Below are positions 17,569 through 25,879 of a stretch of DNA of 64,000 nucleotides, piece by piece. Under the pieces are notes generated by a model. The model was not told the DNA's origin. It saw only the letters and a program-made list of their open reading frames with translations, and made no database searches. The stretch lies in NCBI GenBank assembly GCA_013041765.1, contig JABDRL010000217.1:24888-88887 (forward strand), read 5' to 3'. The stretch comes from Dactylosporangium sp. (GTDB taxonomy: Bacteria > Actinomycetota > Actinomycetes > Mycobacteriales > Micromonosporaceae). Each line of letters opens with the position of its first letter. Positions within the stretch are counted from its first letter, which is position 1. The translations under genes were made by a program, and so were the position numbers.

Positions 17569-18609
17569 GTGGCACTCCACACGAAGCGGCTGGTTCGGCC
17601 GCAGCTGATACCTGTCCGGCAGAATTCATGGCGGATCGCGCTGAAGACGGTGACGGCGGCCGCGGTCGGCGTTGTCCTCGCCTTCACCCAGGCCGGGACA
17701 GGTCACGCCGAACCGACGCAGGCCGAGCTTGAGGCACAAATCGATACCCAGTGGAACCAGCTTGAGCCCACCATTGAGCAGCACAACAAGCTCAAGGCGG
17801 AGCTCGCCGCAAATCAGGCGAAAGTGCAGGAACTCACCGACAAGCTCCGGCCGCTGGAACTCCAGGTCGACTTGGCGCTGACCCGCGTCAGCGGCATCTC
17901 TGCCCGCTACTACAAGGGCGGCAACGCGTCGGTCTTCAACGCGATCCTGACGACCGGCTCGCCGACGACCCTCGCCGACCAGCTGTCGCTCCTTGATCAC
18001 ATCGCCCGGGCCGAGCTGACCCAGATCAAGGACGCCATCGAGCTCAAGCAGCAGTACGACAAGGAGAAGGCACCCCTCGACGTGCTCCTGGAGGAGCAGA
18101 CGAAGCAGGAGGCCGAGCTGGCGGCCAAGGAAAAGAGCATCAGAGCTGAGGTCCAGCGGCTGAACGATCTGCGGATCAAGGCCTTCGGCACGACGGAGTC
18201 CGCCGGAAGCACCCAGCCCGTTCCCTGTCCATACGAGTACATCCCCAGCGCCGGCGGGCGTGCCGCAAAGGTCGCATGTCAGCAAATCGGCAAATCGTAT
18301 GTATTCGGATCATCGGGCCCCAAAACGTTCGACTGCTCCGGCCTCACCATGTATGCCTGGGCGCATGCCAACGCAGGGGTCACGCTTCGCCACTACACCC
18401 AGTGGCAATACCAGGACACCAAGCGCGTTACCAAGAGCCAGCTCCAGCCCGGTGATCTGATCTTCTACTACTCCGACCGGCACCATGTCGGGATGTATGT
18501 AGGCGGCGGATGGATCGTCCACGCCCCCCATTCCGGGGACGTCGTCCGGATGAAACGCTTTGACTCGGCACCGATCTCCGGCTACGGACGGCCGGTCTCC
18601 TCGGCCTGA
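17569..18609 (+). CDS. Secreted NlpC/P60 peptidoglycan hydrolase (second copy)
   Basis: 346 residues, start GTG 17569 after AAGGAG. A signal peptide (about 1-47, ending near GHAEP) precedes a coiled coil (about 50-220) and an NlpC/P60 domain with C256 in TFDCSGL, a histidine in [13 protein letters not shown] and IVHAPHSG. The protein matches the upstream copy along its whole length, so the pair arose by tandem duplication. Expression is predicted to follow c-di-AMP through the leader riboswitch. Its last 28 bases overlap the convergent dcd gene. Confidence 0.93.
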   Translation: MALHTKRLVRPQLIPVRQNSWRIALKTVTAAAVGVVLAFTQAGTGHAEPTQAELEAQIDTQWNQLEPTIEQHNKLKAELAANQAKVQELTDKLRPLELQVDLALTRVSGISARYYKGGNASVFNAILTTGSPTTLADQLSLLDHIARAELTQIKDAIELKQQYDKEKAPLDVLLEEQTKQEAELAAKEKSIRAEVQRLNDLRIKAFGTTESAGSTQPVPCPYEYIPSAGGRAAKVACQQIGKSYVFGSSGPKTFDCSGLTMYAWAHANAGVTLRHYTQWQYQDTKRVTKSQLQPGDLIFYYSDRHHVGMYVGGGWIVHAPHSGDVVRMKRFDSAPISGYGRPVSSA

Positions 18610-19226
18610 TCGGAGTGATCCGGTCCCGAAGAAACGCGGCGATCGGGGACCTGCGTCGGCCACGTGCGCCAGTTGTGCCACGACCGGCTGGCCGTGGGTC
18701 CCCGCTGCCCCTGGTAGCGCGACTCGCAGATCGTTGACCCGTAGGGGTGCTCTGCTGGCGACGACAGGCGGAACACGCACACCTGCCCAATCTTCATCCC
18801 CGGCCAGAGGGTGGTCGGAAGGTTCGCCATGTTGGACAGTTCCAGCGTGACGTGCCCGGAGAAGCCGGGATCGATGAATCCAGCGGTCGAGTGAGTCAGG
18901 AGACCGAGCCGGCCAAGGCTCGATTTGCCCTCCAGCCGCGCCGCCAGCGACACCCCCAGGGTCACCACCTCCAGGGTCGAGGCCAGCACGAATTCCCCCG
19001 GATGCAGAACAAACGACTGCCCCTCCGGGATCTCCACCACGGAGGTCAGATCGTCCTGCCGCAACGCGGGATCGATGTGGGTGTACAGATGGTTGTTGAA
19101 CACCCGAAACCACCGGTCGAGCCGCACATCGACGCTGGACGGCTGGACCAGGGACGGCTCGAACGGCTCAAGCCGGAGTTGACCAGACTTCAACTCCGCC
19201 TTGATGTCCTGGTCGGATAGCAGCAT
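18582..19226 (-). CDS. dcd: dCTP deaminase (possibly bifunctional DCD/DUT)
   Basis: 214 residues from ATG 19226 ([12 protein letters not shown]). Diagnostic segments are [61 protein letters not shown] and SPAEHPYGS...RYQGQRGPT. The glutamate of the HSTAGFID neighbourhood and the R-SS-GRLG loop match the trimeric dCTP deaminase fold. It converts dCTP to dUTP, or directly to dUMP in the bifunctional actinobacterial form, feeding dTMP synthesis. The C-terminal tail after about residue 190 is longer than usual and overlaps the NlpC/P60 3' end. A perfect LexA box lies upstream. Confidence 0.95.
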   Translation of the reverse strand: MLLSDQDIKAELKSGQLRLEPFEPSLVQPSSVDVRLDRWFRVFNNHLYTHIDPALRQDDLTSVVEIPEGQSFVLHPGEFVLASTLEVVTLGVSLAARLEGKSSLGRLGLLTHSTAGFIDPGFSGHVTLELSNMANLPTTLWPGMKIGQVCVFRLSSPAEHPYGSTICESRYQGQRGPTASRSWHNWRTWPTQVPDRRVSSGPDHSDQAEETGRP

Positions 19227-19281
19227 TGCGACAGGGTACTGCCTCGTGGCTGCCACACCCGTTCGGACCACAGCACGCATG

Positions 19282-19297
19282 TCGAACACATGTTCGA
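19282..19297. promoter_or_regulatory. LexA (SOS) box
   Basis: TCGAACACATGTTCGA is a perfect TCGAAC-N4-GTTCGA palindrome, the actinobacterial LexA consensus. It lies 56 bases before the dcd ATG and 13 bases before the PNPOx-like ATG, in the divergent promoter space. Confidence 0.8.
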
Positions 19298-19309
19298 TAA
19301 CATGCTGAC

Positions 19310-19762
19310 ATGGGAACATGGTCCGACTTTCTCGCCGCAGACCACGAGCTGGCCGCTGCGGCCCACACGCTGCTCTTCCAGTACGGACCAGGGCTGGGAT
19401 ACCTCGCGACGGTGCGGGCGGACGGCGGGCCCCGGATACACCCGGTCTCGCCGGTCATCGTGGACGGCGGCCTGTTCTGTTTCCTGCTGGACTCGCCGAA
19501 GCGGCGCGACCTCGAGCGAGACGGCCGGTACGCCCTGCATTCCTACCCTCCGGAGCACTCCGATGACGAGGTGTGCCTCACCGGCATCGCCGCGCCCGTC
19601 GCCGACTCCGGTCGCACCACGCGCATCGCCGGGGCGGCCAGAGCGGCCCCGGAAGTCGACTGGCGGCTGTTCGAACTGAAGATCGGGGTCGCGGTGGTGG
19701 TGCACCGCCCGTACTCCACGACCACGACAGCCCCCGTTTCACGGCAAATCTGGCGCGGGTGA
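19310..19762 (+). CDS. Pyridoxamine 5'-phosphate oxidase-like flavin/F420-binding protein
   Basis: 150 residues. The split-barrel features are [30 protein letters not shown] followed by [20 protein letters not shown]. Members bind FMN, F420 or heme; many are not true PNP oxidases, and the pyridoxal-pathway residues are not evident here. The protein is short and probably a homodimeric cytoplasmic oxidoreductase. Its ATG is only 13 bases after a perfect LexA box, so LexA would overlap its promoter or leader. It is divergent from dcd. Confidence 0.8.
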   Translation: MGTWSDFLAADHELAAAAHTLLFQYGPGLGYLATVRADGGPRIHPVSPVIVDGGLFCFLLDSPKRRDLERDGRYALHSYPPEHSDDEVCLTGIAAPVADSGRTTRIAGAARAAPEVDWRLFELKIGVAVVVHRPYSTTTTAPVSRQIWRG

Positions 19763-19810
19763 TACTTGGTGTGCATCGGGTTGGAAGATTCGGTACAGTG
19801 ATCCTCGCCT

Positions 19811-19881
19811 GCGGGTGTAGTTCAATGGCAGAACATCAGCTTCCCAAGCTGACAGTGAGGGTTCGATTCCCTTCACCCGCT
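19811..19881 (+). tRNA. tRNA-Gly (anticodon CCC)
   Basis: A 71-nt cloverleaf: acceptor GCGGGTG/CACCCGC, D arm TAGTTCAATGGCAGAAC, anticodon stem TCAGC/GCTGA with loop TTCCCAA (anticodon CCC), T arm GAGGGTTCGATTCCCTT, discriminator T. A CCA follows at 19882-19884. Its 3' half is repeated at 20963, marking it as an integration site. Confidence 0.96.
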
Positions 19882-19902
19882 CCACCACGAAGGCCCTGGT
19901 CA
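19841..19902 (+). repeat. att direct repeat, left copy (tRNA-Gly 3' end)
   Basis: 62 bases from the anticodon loop of tRNA-Gly through its 3' end and into the following hairpin. They recur at 20963-21024 with a single mismatch (A19887 versus G21009); the first 46 bases are identical. A repeated tRNA 3' end is the hallmark of site-specific integration by a tyrosine recombinase. Confidence 0.9.
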
Positions 19903-19929
19903 GGACACAGATCCCAACCAGGGCCTTCG
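19888..19929. terminator. Terminator hairpin after tRNA-Gly
   Basis: CGAAGGCCCTGGT (19888-19900) pairs with ACCAGGGCCTTCG (19917-19929): 13 bp with a 16-nt loop. A related hairpin follows the second att copy at 21010. Confidence 0.7.
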
Positions 19930-19978
19930 CTTGTCTTGATCCGCTGATCATGCTTTGGGCCATTAGCGGGCCATTAGC

Positions 19979-20085
19979 TCACCCAACAGACCTGAACTCA
20001 ACTGTCTCGTTTGACTTGACGGATACCGCCGCGATCTCCTGATCCCGATCGCTGGTCGCGTGCTGGTAAGTCAACGTGGTTGCCG
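19979..20085 (-). pseudogene. Tyrosine integrase remnant 1 (C-terminal end only)
   Basis: The minus strand reads LTYQHATSDRDQEIAA, then about 15 residues to a TGA at 19979-19981. This matches the C-terminal end of phage-type tyrosine integrases around the catalytic tyrosine, and closely matches the second relic at 21085. Similarity at the DNA level stops near 20078-20085, so only about 35 codons survive. It lies directly beside the left att copy, where an integrase 3' end would be. Confidence 0.7.
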
Positions 20086-20179
20086 AAACATCTCCGCACC
20101 GTCTGAGCGAAACCGTCCGCCGCAGCCGCTTGGCCCCCGAATAGCCGGACAATTGACCGACTGCGGAGGTACGCCCGGG

Positions 20180-20545
20180 TCAGAGCACGAGGACCGGGAC
20201 GGCAGCGCCAGCGTACAAATGGGGACGCGAGGTGAGCACGATCCCGCGCACCGCCCTGGTCTCCCGAATCACGTGCGTGGTGGCCAGGTCATGCTCCGCA
20301 TGCTTGCCCACCTCGATCGCCGTGCCCGCATCCAGCGGGGCCACACCGATGCTTGGCGGCCACAACAGCACCGACCAGGCCGAGTACGACGCCCGCAGGG
20401 GCAGGTTGGCGTCGGCGATGGCCAGAGCCGGGAAGACAAGCGTGATCTTCCCGATGTCCGCGCGCTTCCAATAGTCGTACGCCAGCGGGTGAGCATCGAA
20501 GAGCGCGATCAGAGCCGACGAGTCGTAGACCAGCGGCTGGCTCAC
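20180..20545 (-). CDS. PIN-domain protein, VapC-like toxin candidate
   Basis: 121 residues. YDSSALIALF gives the first PIN aspartate; DANLPLRASYSAW and HDLATTHVIRETRAVRGIVLTSRPHLY follow the PIN layout, but the usual late RD/TRD acid is replaced by TSRP. Such small actinomycete PIN proteins are likely RNases, and the variant acidic residue leaves activity open. GTG 20545 overlaps the upstream gene's stop by four bases (GTGA), a typical toxin after antitoxin arrangement. It lies between the two tRNA-Gly att copies, so it is probably cargo of a lost element. Confidence 0.65.
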   Translation of the reverse strand: MSQPLVYDSSALIALFDAHPLAYDYWKRADIGKITLVFPALAIADANLPLRASYSAWSVLLWPPSIGVAPLDAGTAIEVGKHAEHDLATTHVIRETRAVRGIVLTSRPHLYAGAAVPVLVL

Positions 20546-20760
20546 GCGGCATCCTGCGCTAGGCCGTAAAGCCGAGTCGCCTCGTCCTGCGCGGCAGCCA
20601 GCTTCTCGTCAGCCCGCCGCTGCTCCTCGCCATCCAACTCTGGAACCCGCTCCCAGCCGAGAACTTCGGCGAGTCGGGCCGAACCGGCGCCCGGGACGTG
20701 GGGCTCAGCGGGCGTGATCACGCCACCAATTGCCTCTGGGGAGCGTCCGTCGCTAGCCAT
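20542..20760 (-). CDS. Small acidic/basic protein upstream of PIN gene, antitoxin candidate
   Basis: 72 residues, with a Gly/Pro-rich first half and a helical charged C-terminal half (VPELDGEEQRRADEKLAAAQDEATRLYGL). No ribbon-helix-helix or other known antitoxin fold is recognisable. The case rests on size, position directly before a PIN gene and the four-base overlap. The start ATG 20760 has only a weak ribosome site. Confidence 0.5.
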   Translation of the reverse strand: MASDGRSPEAIGGVITPAEPHVPGAGSARLAEVLGWERVPELDGEEQRRADEKLAAAQDEATRLYGLAQDAA

Positions 20761-20962
20761 GGCACCACGGTACCGCCCAGCGCCGCCACGAGCAGCCCCG
20801 CTGTCAGCTGGTCAGCCGGCGCAAGCGCCATCCAACGTGCCAGGCGCGTGCCATTCGCGTGCCGCCCCCCATGCCCCAACCGGTCATGGGGGGGCGGCAG
20901 CGGTCACCTGGACCAACACCGCGACCAGGCATTCCAGGCATAGCACGTTCAAGATCCCCGAT

Positions 20963-21024
20963 TTCCCAAGCTGACAGTGAGGGTTCGATTCCCTTCACCC
21001 GCTCCACCGCGAAGGCCCTGGTCA
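20963..21024 (+). repeat. att direct repeat, right copy (tRNA-Gly 3' end)
   Basis: Second copy of the tRNA-Gly 3' end (see 19841-19902), lying 1122 bases downstream. It contains no full tRNA. It is followed by a diverged hairpin that keeps CGAAGGCCC/GGGCCTTCG arms, and then by the second integrase relic. It can be read as attR of one element and attL of the next. Confidence 0.88.
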
Positions 21025-21084
21025 ACGACATGATCGTTGGTTCTGGGCCTTCGTCGTTTCCGGCCTTTTGGATCTTGCGTACTA

Positions 21085-21365
21085 TTAACGTGCCGTTGGC
21101 CGCTTCCGGACCGCGTTCTCGATCCGCCGGTCCGTTCCCGCCGTGATCTCCTGATCCCGCTCGCTGGTCGCGTGCTGGTACATCAACGCCGCCCGCATAC
21201 CAGCGTGCCCCATCCGGTGCATGAGTTCCCGGGTACTCGCGCCCGAGGACGCCGCCGGGGTGTTGCCCGTATGGCGAAAATCGTAAAAGTGGGAACCGGG
21301 GGAAGCCCGATCGCCTTGATCGTCGCATCCCACCGCGCAGCCTGCGCGGCCGCCCAGTCGCTGCG
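21085..21365 (-). pseudogene. Tyrosine integrase remnant 2, frameshifted C-terminal domain
   Basis: The minus strand encodes HFYDFRHTGNTPAASSG, then RELMHRMGHAGMRAALMYQHAT and a TAA at 21085-21087. These are the box II arginine region and catalytic-tyrosine segment of a tyrosine recombinase (HxxR is YDFR here). Upstream homology continues in another frame as ARWDATIKAIGLPP, so a frameshift lies in the G-run near 21296-21301. No N-terminal or core-binding domain remains. The 3' end faces the right att copy, as expected for an integrase next to its attachment site. Confidence 0.75.
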
Positions 21366-21611
21366 CCGGTCGCCCGCCAGGCGGGCCGATTGCCGGCGGG
21401 GCTGCCCGCCATCGTGGTCGGGGCAATCGCTGCCGCGCCGCTTCCGGCCGTAGCACCGTGACCGGCACTGCGGTCCGGGTCAACCCACTCGTGCCGGGCA
21501 AGCTGCGCTTCGACAGGCCACGCGGGCATCTACGGAACGGGACGCGGCGGGCCCCTGGCCGAGGACCGGCTTCGCCCCTGAACGATCGCCGGAGGCTCGC
21601 GCTACGGACGA

Positions 21612-21791
21612 TCAGCGCCAGTCGGAGAATCGAGACCGTTGGGCCTCGCGCCGCAGGATGGCCCGTTGACGCCGCTCGCGATGCGGGTCGTGCCGGCGAA
21701 CAGGCACCCGGCTCACCGAAGCGATGCCAAACGCCACAACGATGACGGTCATCACAACGAGCGCGATTTCAAGACTCCCTATGAACATCAT
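21612..21791 (-). CDS. Short membrane protein, unknown
   Basis: 59 residues from ATG 21791, preceded by GGGGAGGTGGCG. One strong transmembrane helix (about 3-27, IGSLEIALVVMTVIVVAFGIASV) is followed by a highly basic tail rich in Arg/His. The good ribosome site and helix support a real gene; there is no recognisable family. It lies between the integrase relic and the RlpA-like gene. Confidence 0.45.
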   Translation of the reverse strand: MMFIGSLEIALVVMTVIVVAFGIASVSRVPVRRHDPHRERRQRAILRREAQRSRFSDWR

Positions 21792-21797
21792 CGCCAC

Positions 21798-22105
21798 CTC
21801 CCCGGTTGATATGAGCTACTGCCCGATGGACGGACGAGGCTTCCCGACAGCGCACCCGGAGACTCCAAATGCTGGAAGAGCCGAAGGTCCCATCTTCTCA
21901 CCGAAACGGCCCCCATCGCCAGCACCGACAGCACATCTAGCCCCCCGTAATTGCGACAATACAATACGCATCTCCACCAAACAGCTCTGCCCTCGGACTG
22001 ATCGGATGCATCTATCGGCCCATATCTCACTAACACGACATACCCGCTTCGCCAAGCACTTGACTCAGTAGCTACCGTCGTCGTTGGCGTATTGCCGAGG
22101 AAAGG
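21798..22105. other. Intergenic region upstream of the RlpA-like gene
   Basis: Lower-GC spacer of about 300 bases. No convincing ORF, tRNA or riboswitch was seen. TTGACT near 22060 could be a -35 element, but no matching -10 is clear. Confidence 0.4.
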
Positions 22106-22726
22106 ATGCGGGCCTTGGCCGGTAGACACTCAGCACAGCCATCACCCGACGAGGACCACGGGCCCAAGCCGTCTCGTCGATTGTTCCCCGTCCTAGCGGG
22201 CGCGGCTGTCGCGGCCGTGCTGGTTGGCGGTGCCGTGGCGGCGCTCCGCTTCGAAGGCGGCGGAGACGACACGGGCGGGGTGGCCGCTCCGGCCTCGACC
22301 CGCACGGTCGACCTCGACGAGGACGCCACCCGCAGCCCCGACCGAGCCGACCGGAATGAGCTTCGCGAGGCCATCCAGCTGCCCCCAAGTTTGGCGCCCT
22401 CGCCCTCCGCGAAGCCTTCAGCGTCGCCGTCCAGCACTGTCAAGAGTTCCGGTACCTGCAAGGCTTCCTACTACGCCACGGGGACCACAACGGCAAATGG
22501 CGAGGCGTTTGATCCGGATGGCCTGACCGCGGCGCACAAGACGCTGCCGTTCAACACCCGGGTCCGAGTGACGAATCTCGCCAACAGCACATCCGTAACC
22601 GCTCGGATCAACGACCGGGGACCGTTCGTCGAAGGCCGGTGCATCGACCTGTCCAGGGGCGCCTTCAAAGCAATCGCTTCACTGGGTGCCGGCGTGATTA
22701 CCGTCAAGTATGAGGTGCTCGCCTGA
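22106..22726 (+). CDS. RlpA-like double-psi beta-barrel protein
   Basis: 206 residues. A charged cytoplasmic start, one membrane segment (about 26-47), a Ser/Pro-rich linker and a C-terminal DPBB domain (about 115-206) with ASYYATGTTTANGEAFDP, AHKTLPFNTRVRVTNL and INDRGPFVEGRCIDLSRGAF. The aspartate of INDRGPF and the surrounding motif are those used by RlpA lytic transglycosylases and expansin-like folds. It likely acts on peptidoglycan outside the membrane. It lacks a SPOR domain. Confidence 0.88.
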   Translation: MRALAGRHSAQPSPDEDHGPKPSRRLFPVLAGAAVAAVLVGGAVAALRFEGGGDDTGGVAAPASTRTVDLDEDATRSPDRADRNELREAIQLPPSLAPSPSAKPSASPSSTVKSSGTCKASYYATGTTTANGEAFDPDGLTAAHKTLPFNTRVRVTNLANSTSVTARINDRGPFVEGRCIDLSRGAFKAIASLGAGVITVKYEVLA

Positions 22727-22826
22727 TCGATCCGCCAGGGTCGACTCGGTCACACGCTGTCCACCGCAGACCTGAATCAGGCAGACCCGCCCGAACGTTG
22801 GAGCGGTTCGGCGCCCTATCAGTGGC

Positions 22827-23963
22827 ATGCTGTTCGGCGTAGCTATGAACCGCTCCCTGAATTCGGAAGCCCGTGCCGGTGTCGGCGCGGCTTTTGTGCT
22901 GCTCAGCCTCGTCGCCGCTATTGAACTCGCCGACGGCTCGGAGGCCAACTACCTTGGCCTGACCGCCGCCGCACCGTTTCTCGCCGCTGCGTTCGCCTCC
23001 TGGCGGGAAGTCCTGGCCATCGGAGTCGTCGCGACGGTCTTCGGGATCCTGTTCGGGTCAATCGACCTGTCGCGGGCAGAGGTGGACAGTGGCCGCGTGC
23101 TCACGGTCGTTCTCAACATGGCTGGCGTGCTGCTCGCGACCGGCATCGCCGCGGCCGTTGGGGTTATCCGGCAGCGCCAGACCACACGTTTCGCGGAACT
23201 GTCCCGGCTGGCCTCGGTCGCGCAGGGTGCGGTGCTGCGGCCCATCGGCCCGCAACTCGGGCCGCTCTCGATCGCCGGACGCTACATTTCCGCCAGCGCC
23301 GCCGCCGACATCGGTGGCGACCTGTACGAGGCGCTCGACACTCCCTACGGCGTCCGGATGATTATCGGCGATGTGCGTGGCAAGGGACTCGACGCGGTCC
23401 GTTTGGCAAGCATTGTTCTTGGGTCGTACCGCCATGTCGTCTATGAGCGGGCCGATCTGCGGGCCATCGTGACAGACCTCGATCGGGCGGTTGCCCGGTC
23501 GGTCGGCGACGAGGACTTCGTGACCGCGGCGCTCGTTGAGGAACGGGGCGGAACGCTCACGATCGTCAACTGCGGTCATCCCGCCCCGCTGCTCCTGCGC
23601 CGGGGCCGGGTCATCGCCCTCGACCCACCGTCCAGCGCACCGCCGTTGGGGTTCCGGCCCGTGGTCCGGCCTCGGGTCGAACGGTTGGAGCCCGGAGATC
23701 GTCTGCTCTTCTTCACAGATGGACTGGCGGAGGCCCGCAGGGACGGCGAGTTCTTCCCGACCACCGACCGGGCATGGCGGCTGGTGGGACACGGCACCGT
23801 GGCCGATGGCCTCGCTTCGCTCGAAAGCGCCCTGGTGGAATGGGTGCGCGGACAGCTCGATGACGACATCGCCCTCGTACTGATGGAGTACATCGGCCCG
23901 ATGAGTCCGGCTGTGGCGGTGCCCAGCTGGGAAATCGGCGGCACGAACGCGGCTATCGGCTAG
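22827..23963 (+). CDS. SpoIIE-type PP2C serine phosphatase with membrane domain
   Basis: 378 residues. Three to four transmembrane helices in the first 115 residues are followed by a SpoIIE/RsbU phosphatase domain (about 140-370) with AAADIGGDLYEAL, GDVRGKGLDA, NCGHPAPLLL, FFTDGLAEAR and DDDIALVLM metal-binding signatures. Such proteins dephosphorylate anti-anti-sigma factors in partner-switching pathways. No anti-sigma or anti-anti-sigma gene is nearby, so the target is unknown. Confidence 0.9.
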   Translation: MLFGVAMNRSLNSEARAGVGAAFVLLSLVAAIELADGSEANYLGLTAAAPFLAAAFASWREVLAIGVVATVFGILFGSIDLSRAEVDSGRVLTVVLNMAGVLLATGIAAAVGVIRQRQTTRFAELSRLASVAQGAVLRPIGPQLGPLSIAGRYISASAAADIGGDLYEALDTPYGVRMIIGDVRGKGLDAVRLASIVLGSYRHVVYERADLRAIVTDLDRAVARSVGDEDFVTAALVEERGGTLTIVNCGHPAPLLLRRGRVIALDPPSSAPPLGFRPVVRPRVERLEPGDRLLFFTDGLAEARRDGEFFPTTDRAWRLVGHGTVADGLASLESALVEWVRGQLDDDIALVLMEYIGPMSPAVAVPSWEIGGTNAAIG

Positions 23964-24485
23964 CCCCGCCAGCCTTGCGGCGCCAGGAAGCACCGGCCGC
24001 GACCGGGCCTCTCCCGAGGCGGGGGCGGCAAAATTTGGAGTGTGTAGCCGATCTGCCCTGACCGGCTACGCACTGTCGCTCAGGCCAGTTCCGCCGTCTG
24101 CTGGGAGCGAAGTCTGATGGCCGGCGTCCTGAGTCGCATGGGAGCCCGGTGCCTGCCCGTATAGAACCTCGGATACTTGGGGGCAAAGAGCGTGCCCATC
24201 AGCCGAATGATCATATGGGTCCCCCCTTCGGACGGGGCCTCCCCGCCCACCTGATCCGCCACCTGATCGGCGCGGATACCTTGCTAACGACAATGCTCGA
24301 ACGATGGTTACGGGTTGCGCCCACACGCAATACGGCCAGTTGCTTGCAGCATGCAAGATCACATCACCTGGGATAGCTAACGCTCCACAATGATGGTTGC
24401 CCGACCGGCGGTCAGCATGGCGCCGCCGGCCCTCTTTCATCTGGTGTCCTCCCGGTGGAATGGGTCGGACCTCCACGCAACCCCA
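23964..24485. other. Intergenic region, 520 bases
   Basis: No well-supported gene. On the minus strand 24080-24214 a 44-codon ORF (MIIRLMGTLFAPKYPRFYTG...) follows a GGGGGG stretch at ribosome-site distance; it has no family and may be chance. GC skew and codon pattern give no clear coding signal elsewhere. Confidence 0.3.
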
Positions 24486-25052
24486 TCAGGCCTCTGCGGA
24501 CGGCCGTTCCGGCGAAGAACGGCACGACCTGGTGATACTCCGCGCCGTATGCAATGTGGCCACGGGCATGGCCCCCCGGCCACACCGCGACCAGGTGGTC
24601 GCTACATCGTGGACGGCAAGACCGGCGGTTTTCAGACCCGTTCCATAGGCACCGGTCGGATCGAGAACCGCCGACACCACGGATATCGTTGGATTATGAC
24701 CTATCACTAGCACTGTCGTGATTTCTTCTGGCATGCTGCCTATCATGGCGATCAGCGCGTCGACGCCTTCGGAGTACAGCGCGGGCACCAGCGTCACCGC
24801 AGTGTCGACCACAGTGGCCTCCGGCGCCGCCTCCCGCATCCCCTGCCGCACGCCGTCCCAGGTCTGCCGGGCACGTAGCGCCGGAGAGACGAAGGCCAGG
24901 TCCGGCGAGAGATCGTTGGCCACGAGCCACGAGCCCGCGGCGATGGCGTCGGCCCTGCCGCGATCGGCCAATGGACGTTGCGCATCCGGCAAGCCCCCGG
25001 TTGGCGGCTCGGCCTTCGCGTGCCGGAGCAGAACAAGCGTGTGAGAACCCAT
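24486..25052 (-). CDS. SixA-type histidine phosphatase
   Basis: 188 residues from ATG 25052. LVLLRHAKAEPP holds the catalytic RHG-type motif (RHA), PLADRGRADAIAAGSWL, SPALRARQTWDGV and VLVIGHNPTIS (second catalytic histidine). SixA-like phosphatases remove phosphate from histidine or small phospho-ligands. The C-terminal 30 residues beyond the usual domain are basic and of low complexity. It is followed upstream by a hemolysin III gene on the same strand. Confidence 0.85.
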   Translation of the reverse strand: MGSHTLVLLRHAKAEPPTGGLPDAQRPLADRGRADAIAAGSWLVANDLSPDLAFVSPALRARQTWDGVRQGMREAAPEATVVDTAVTLVPALYSEGVDALIAMIGSMPEEITTVLVIGHNPTISVVSAVLDPTGAYGTGLKTAGLAVHDVATTWSRCGRGAMPVATLHTARSITRSCRSSPERPSAEA

Positions 25053-25128
25053 ACCGCCAGCCTGCCCGATGAAGCCCAGGAACGGCTGGCCCATTCCGGA
25101 GCTCACACGTCTGAGAGCATCCAGCTCC

Positions 25129-25806
25129 TCACGCGTACAGTGCGAAATAGACAGCAATGTGGTGGCAGATGGCCGCGACCAGCGTGAAGGCGTGGAAGAA
25201 CTCGTGGTGGCCGAAGACCCTGGGCCACGGATTCGGCCGCCGCAGGGCGTAGAACACGGCGCCGACGCTGTACGCCACGCCACCGACGATCAATAGCACC
25301 AGCGTGGTCACGCCGCCGCCGCGCATGATCTGCGGCAGCACAGCGAGGGCGACCCAGCCGAGCGCGATGTACAACGGTGCAGACAGCCACCGGGGAGCGT
25401 GGGGCCAGACCAGCTTGAGGGCGACTCCGCCAACCGCGCCTCCCCAGACGACAGACAGGATGACCAGTGCCTGGTTCCCGGTCAGCAGCAGGGTGCAGAA
25501 GGGCGTGTACGTTCCAGCGATGAACACAAAGATCATGGAGTGATCGAGCCGCTTCATCGTCTTGTAGCCGAGTGGCGACCAGACCCGGCGGTGGTACAGG
25601 GCACTGGTGCCGAACAGGGCGCACACCGTCACGCTGTAGATGGCGCAGCTGATCAGCGACGCCCGGCCAGGCCTCGCCGCGGCCAGCGAAGAAAGCACGA
25701 TTCCACACACGACCGCGACGCCAAACGCGTAGACGTGCAGCCATCCGCGCATGCGCGGCTTTCCAAGATCAATCGGACGAAGTCGGGGTGCCGTCTTCAG
25801 ACTCAC
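25129..25806 (-). CDS. Hemolysin III / PAQR family membrane protein
   Basis: 225 residues with seven hydrophobic helices and the family histidines and Asp: SALYHRRVW, KRLDHSMIFVFIAGTYTPF and FGHHEFFHAFTLVAAICHH. Bacterial members (YqfA/HlyIII) are PAQR-related, probably zinc-dependent membrane hydrolases that influence membrane energy; a hemolytic role is not established. It is separated by 76 bases from SixA. Confidence 0.92.
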   Translation of the reverse strand: MSLKTAPRLRPIDLGKPRMRGWLHVYAFGVAVVCGIVLSSLAAARPGRASLISCAIYSVTVCALFGTSALYHRRVWSPLGYKTMKRLDHSMIFVFIAGTYTPFCTLLLTGNQALVILSVVWGGAVGGVALKLVWPHAPRWLSAPLYIALGWVALAVLPQIMRGGGVTTLVLLIVGGVAYSVGAVFYALRRPNPWPRVFGHHEFFHAFTLVAAICHHIAVYFALYA

Positions 25807-25879
25807 ACGCCATAGGTTACGACACCGTAGGTTACTAGTCAGTAAAAGTCAGGTGGTCTGTGTCCAACAACGCTCGGGG

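Noticed and set aside
24066..24476. A 136-codon minus-strand ORF in the spacer after the SpoIIE-type gene
   Set aside because: Low-complexity Gly/Arg-rich translation with no ribosome site at the start; at most the short 24080-24214 ORF is plausible.
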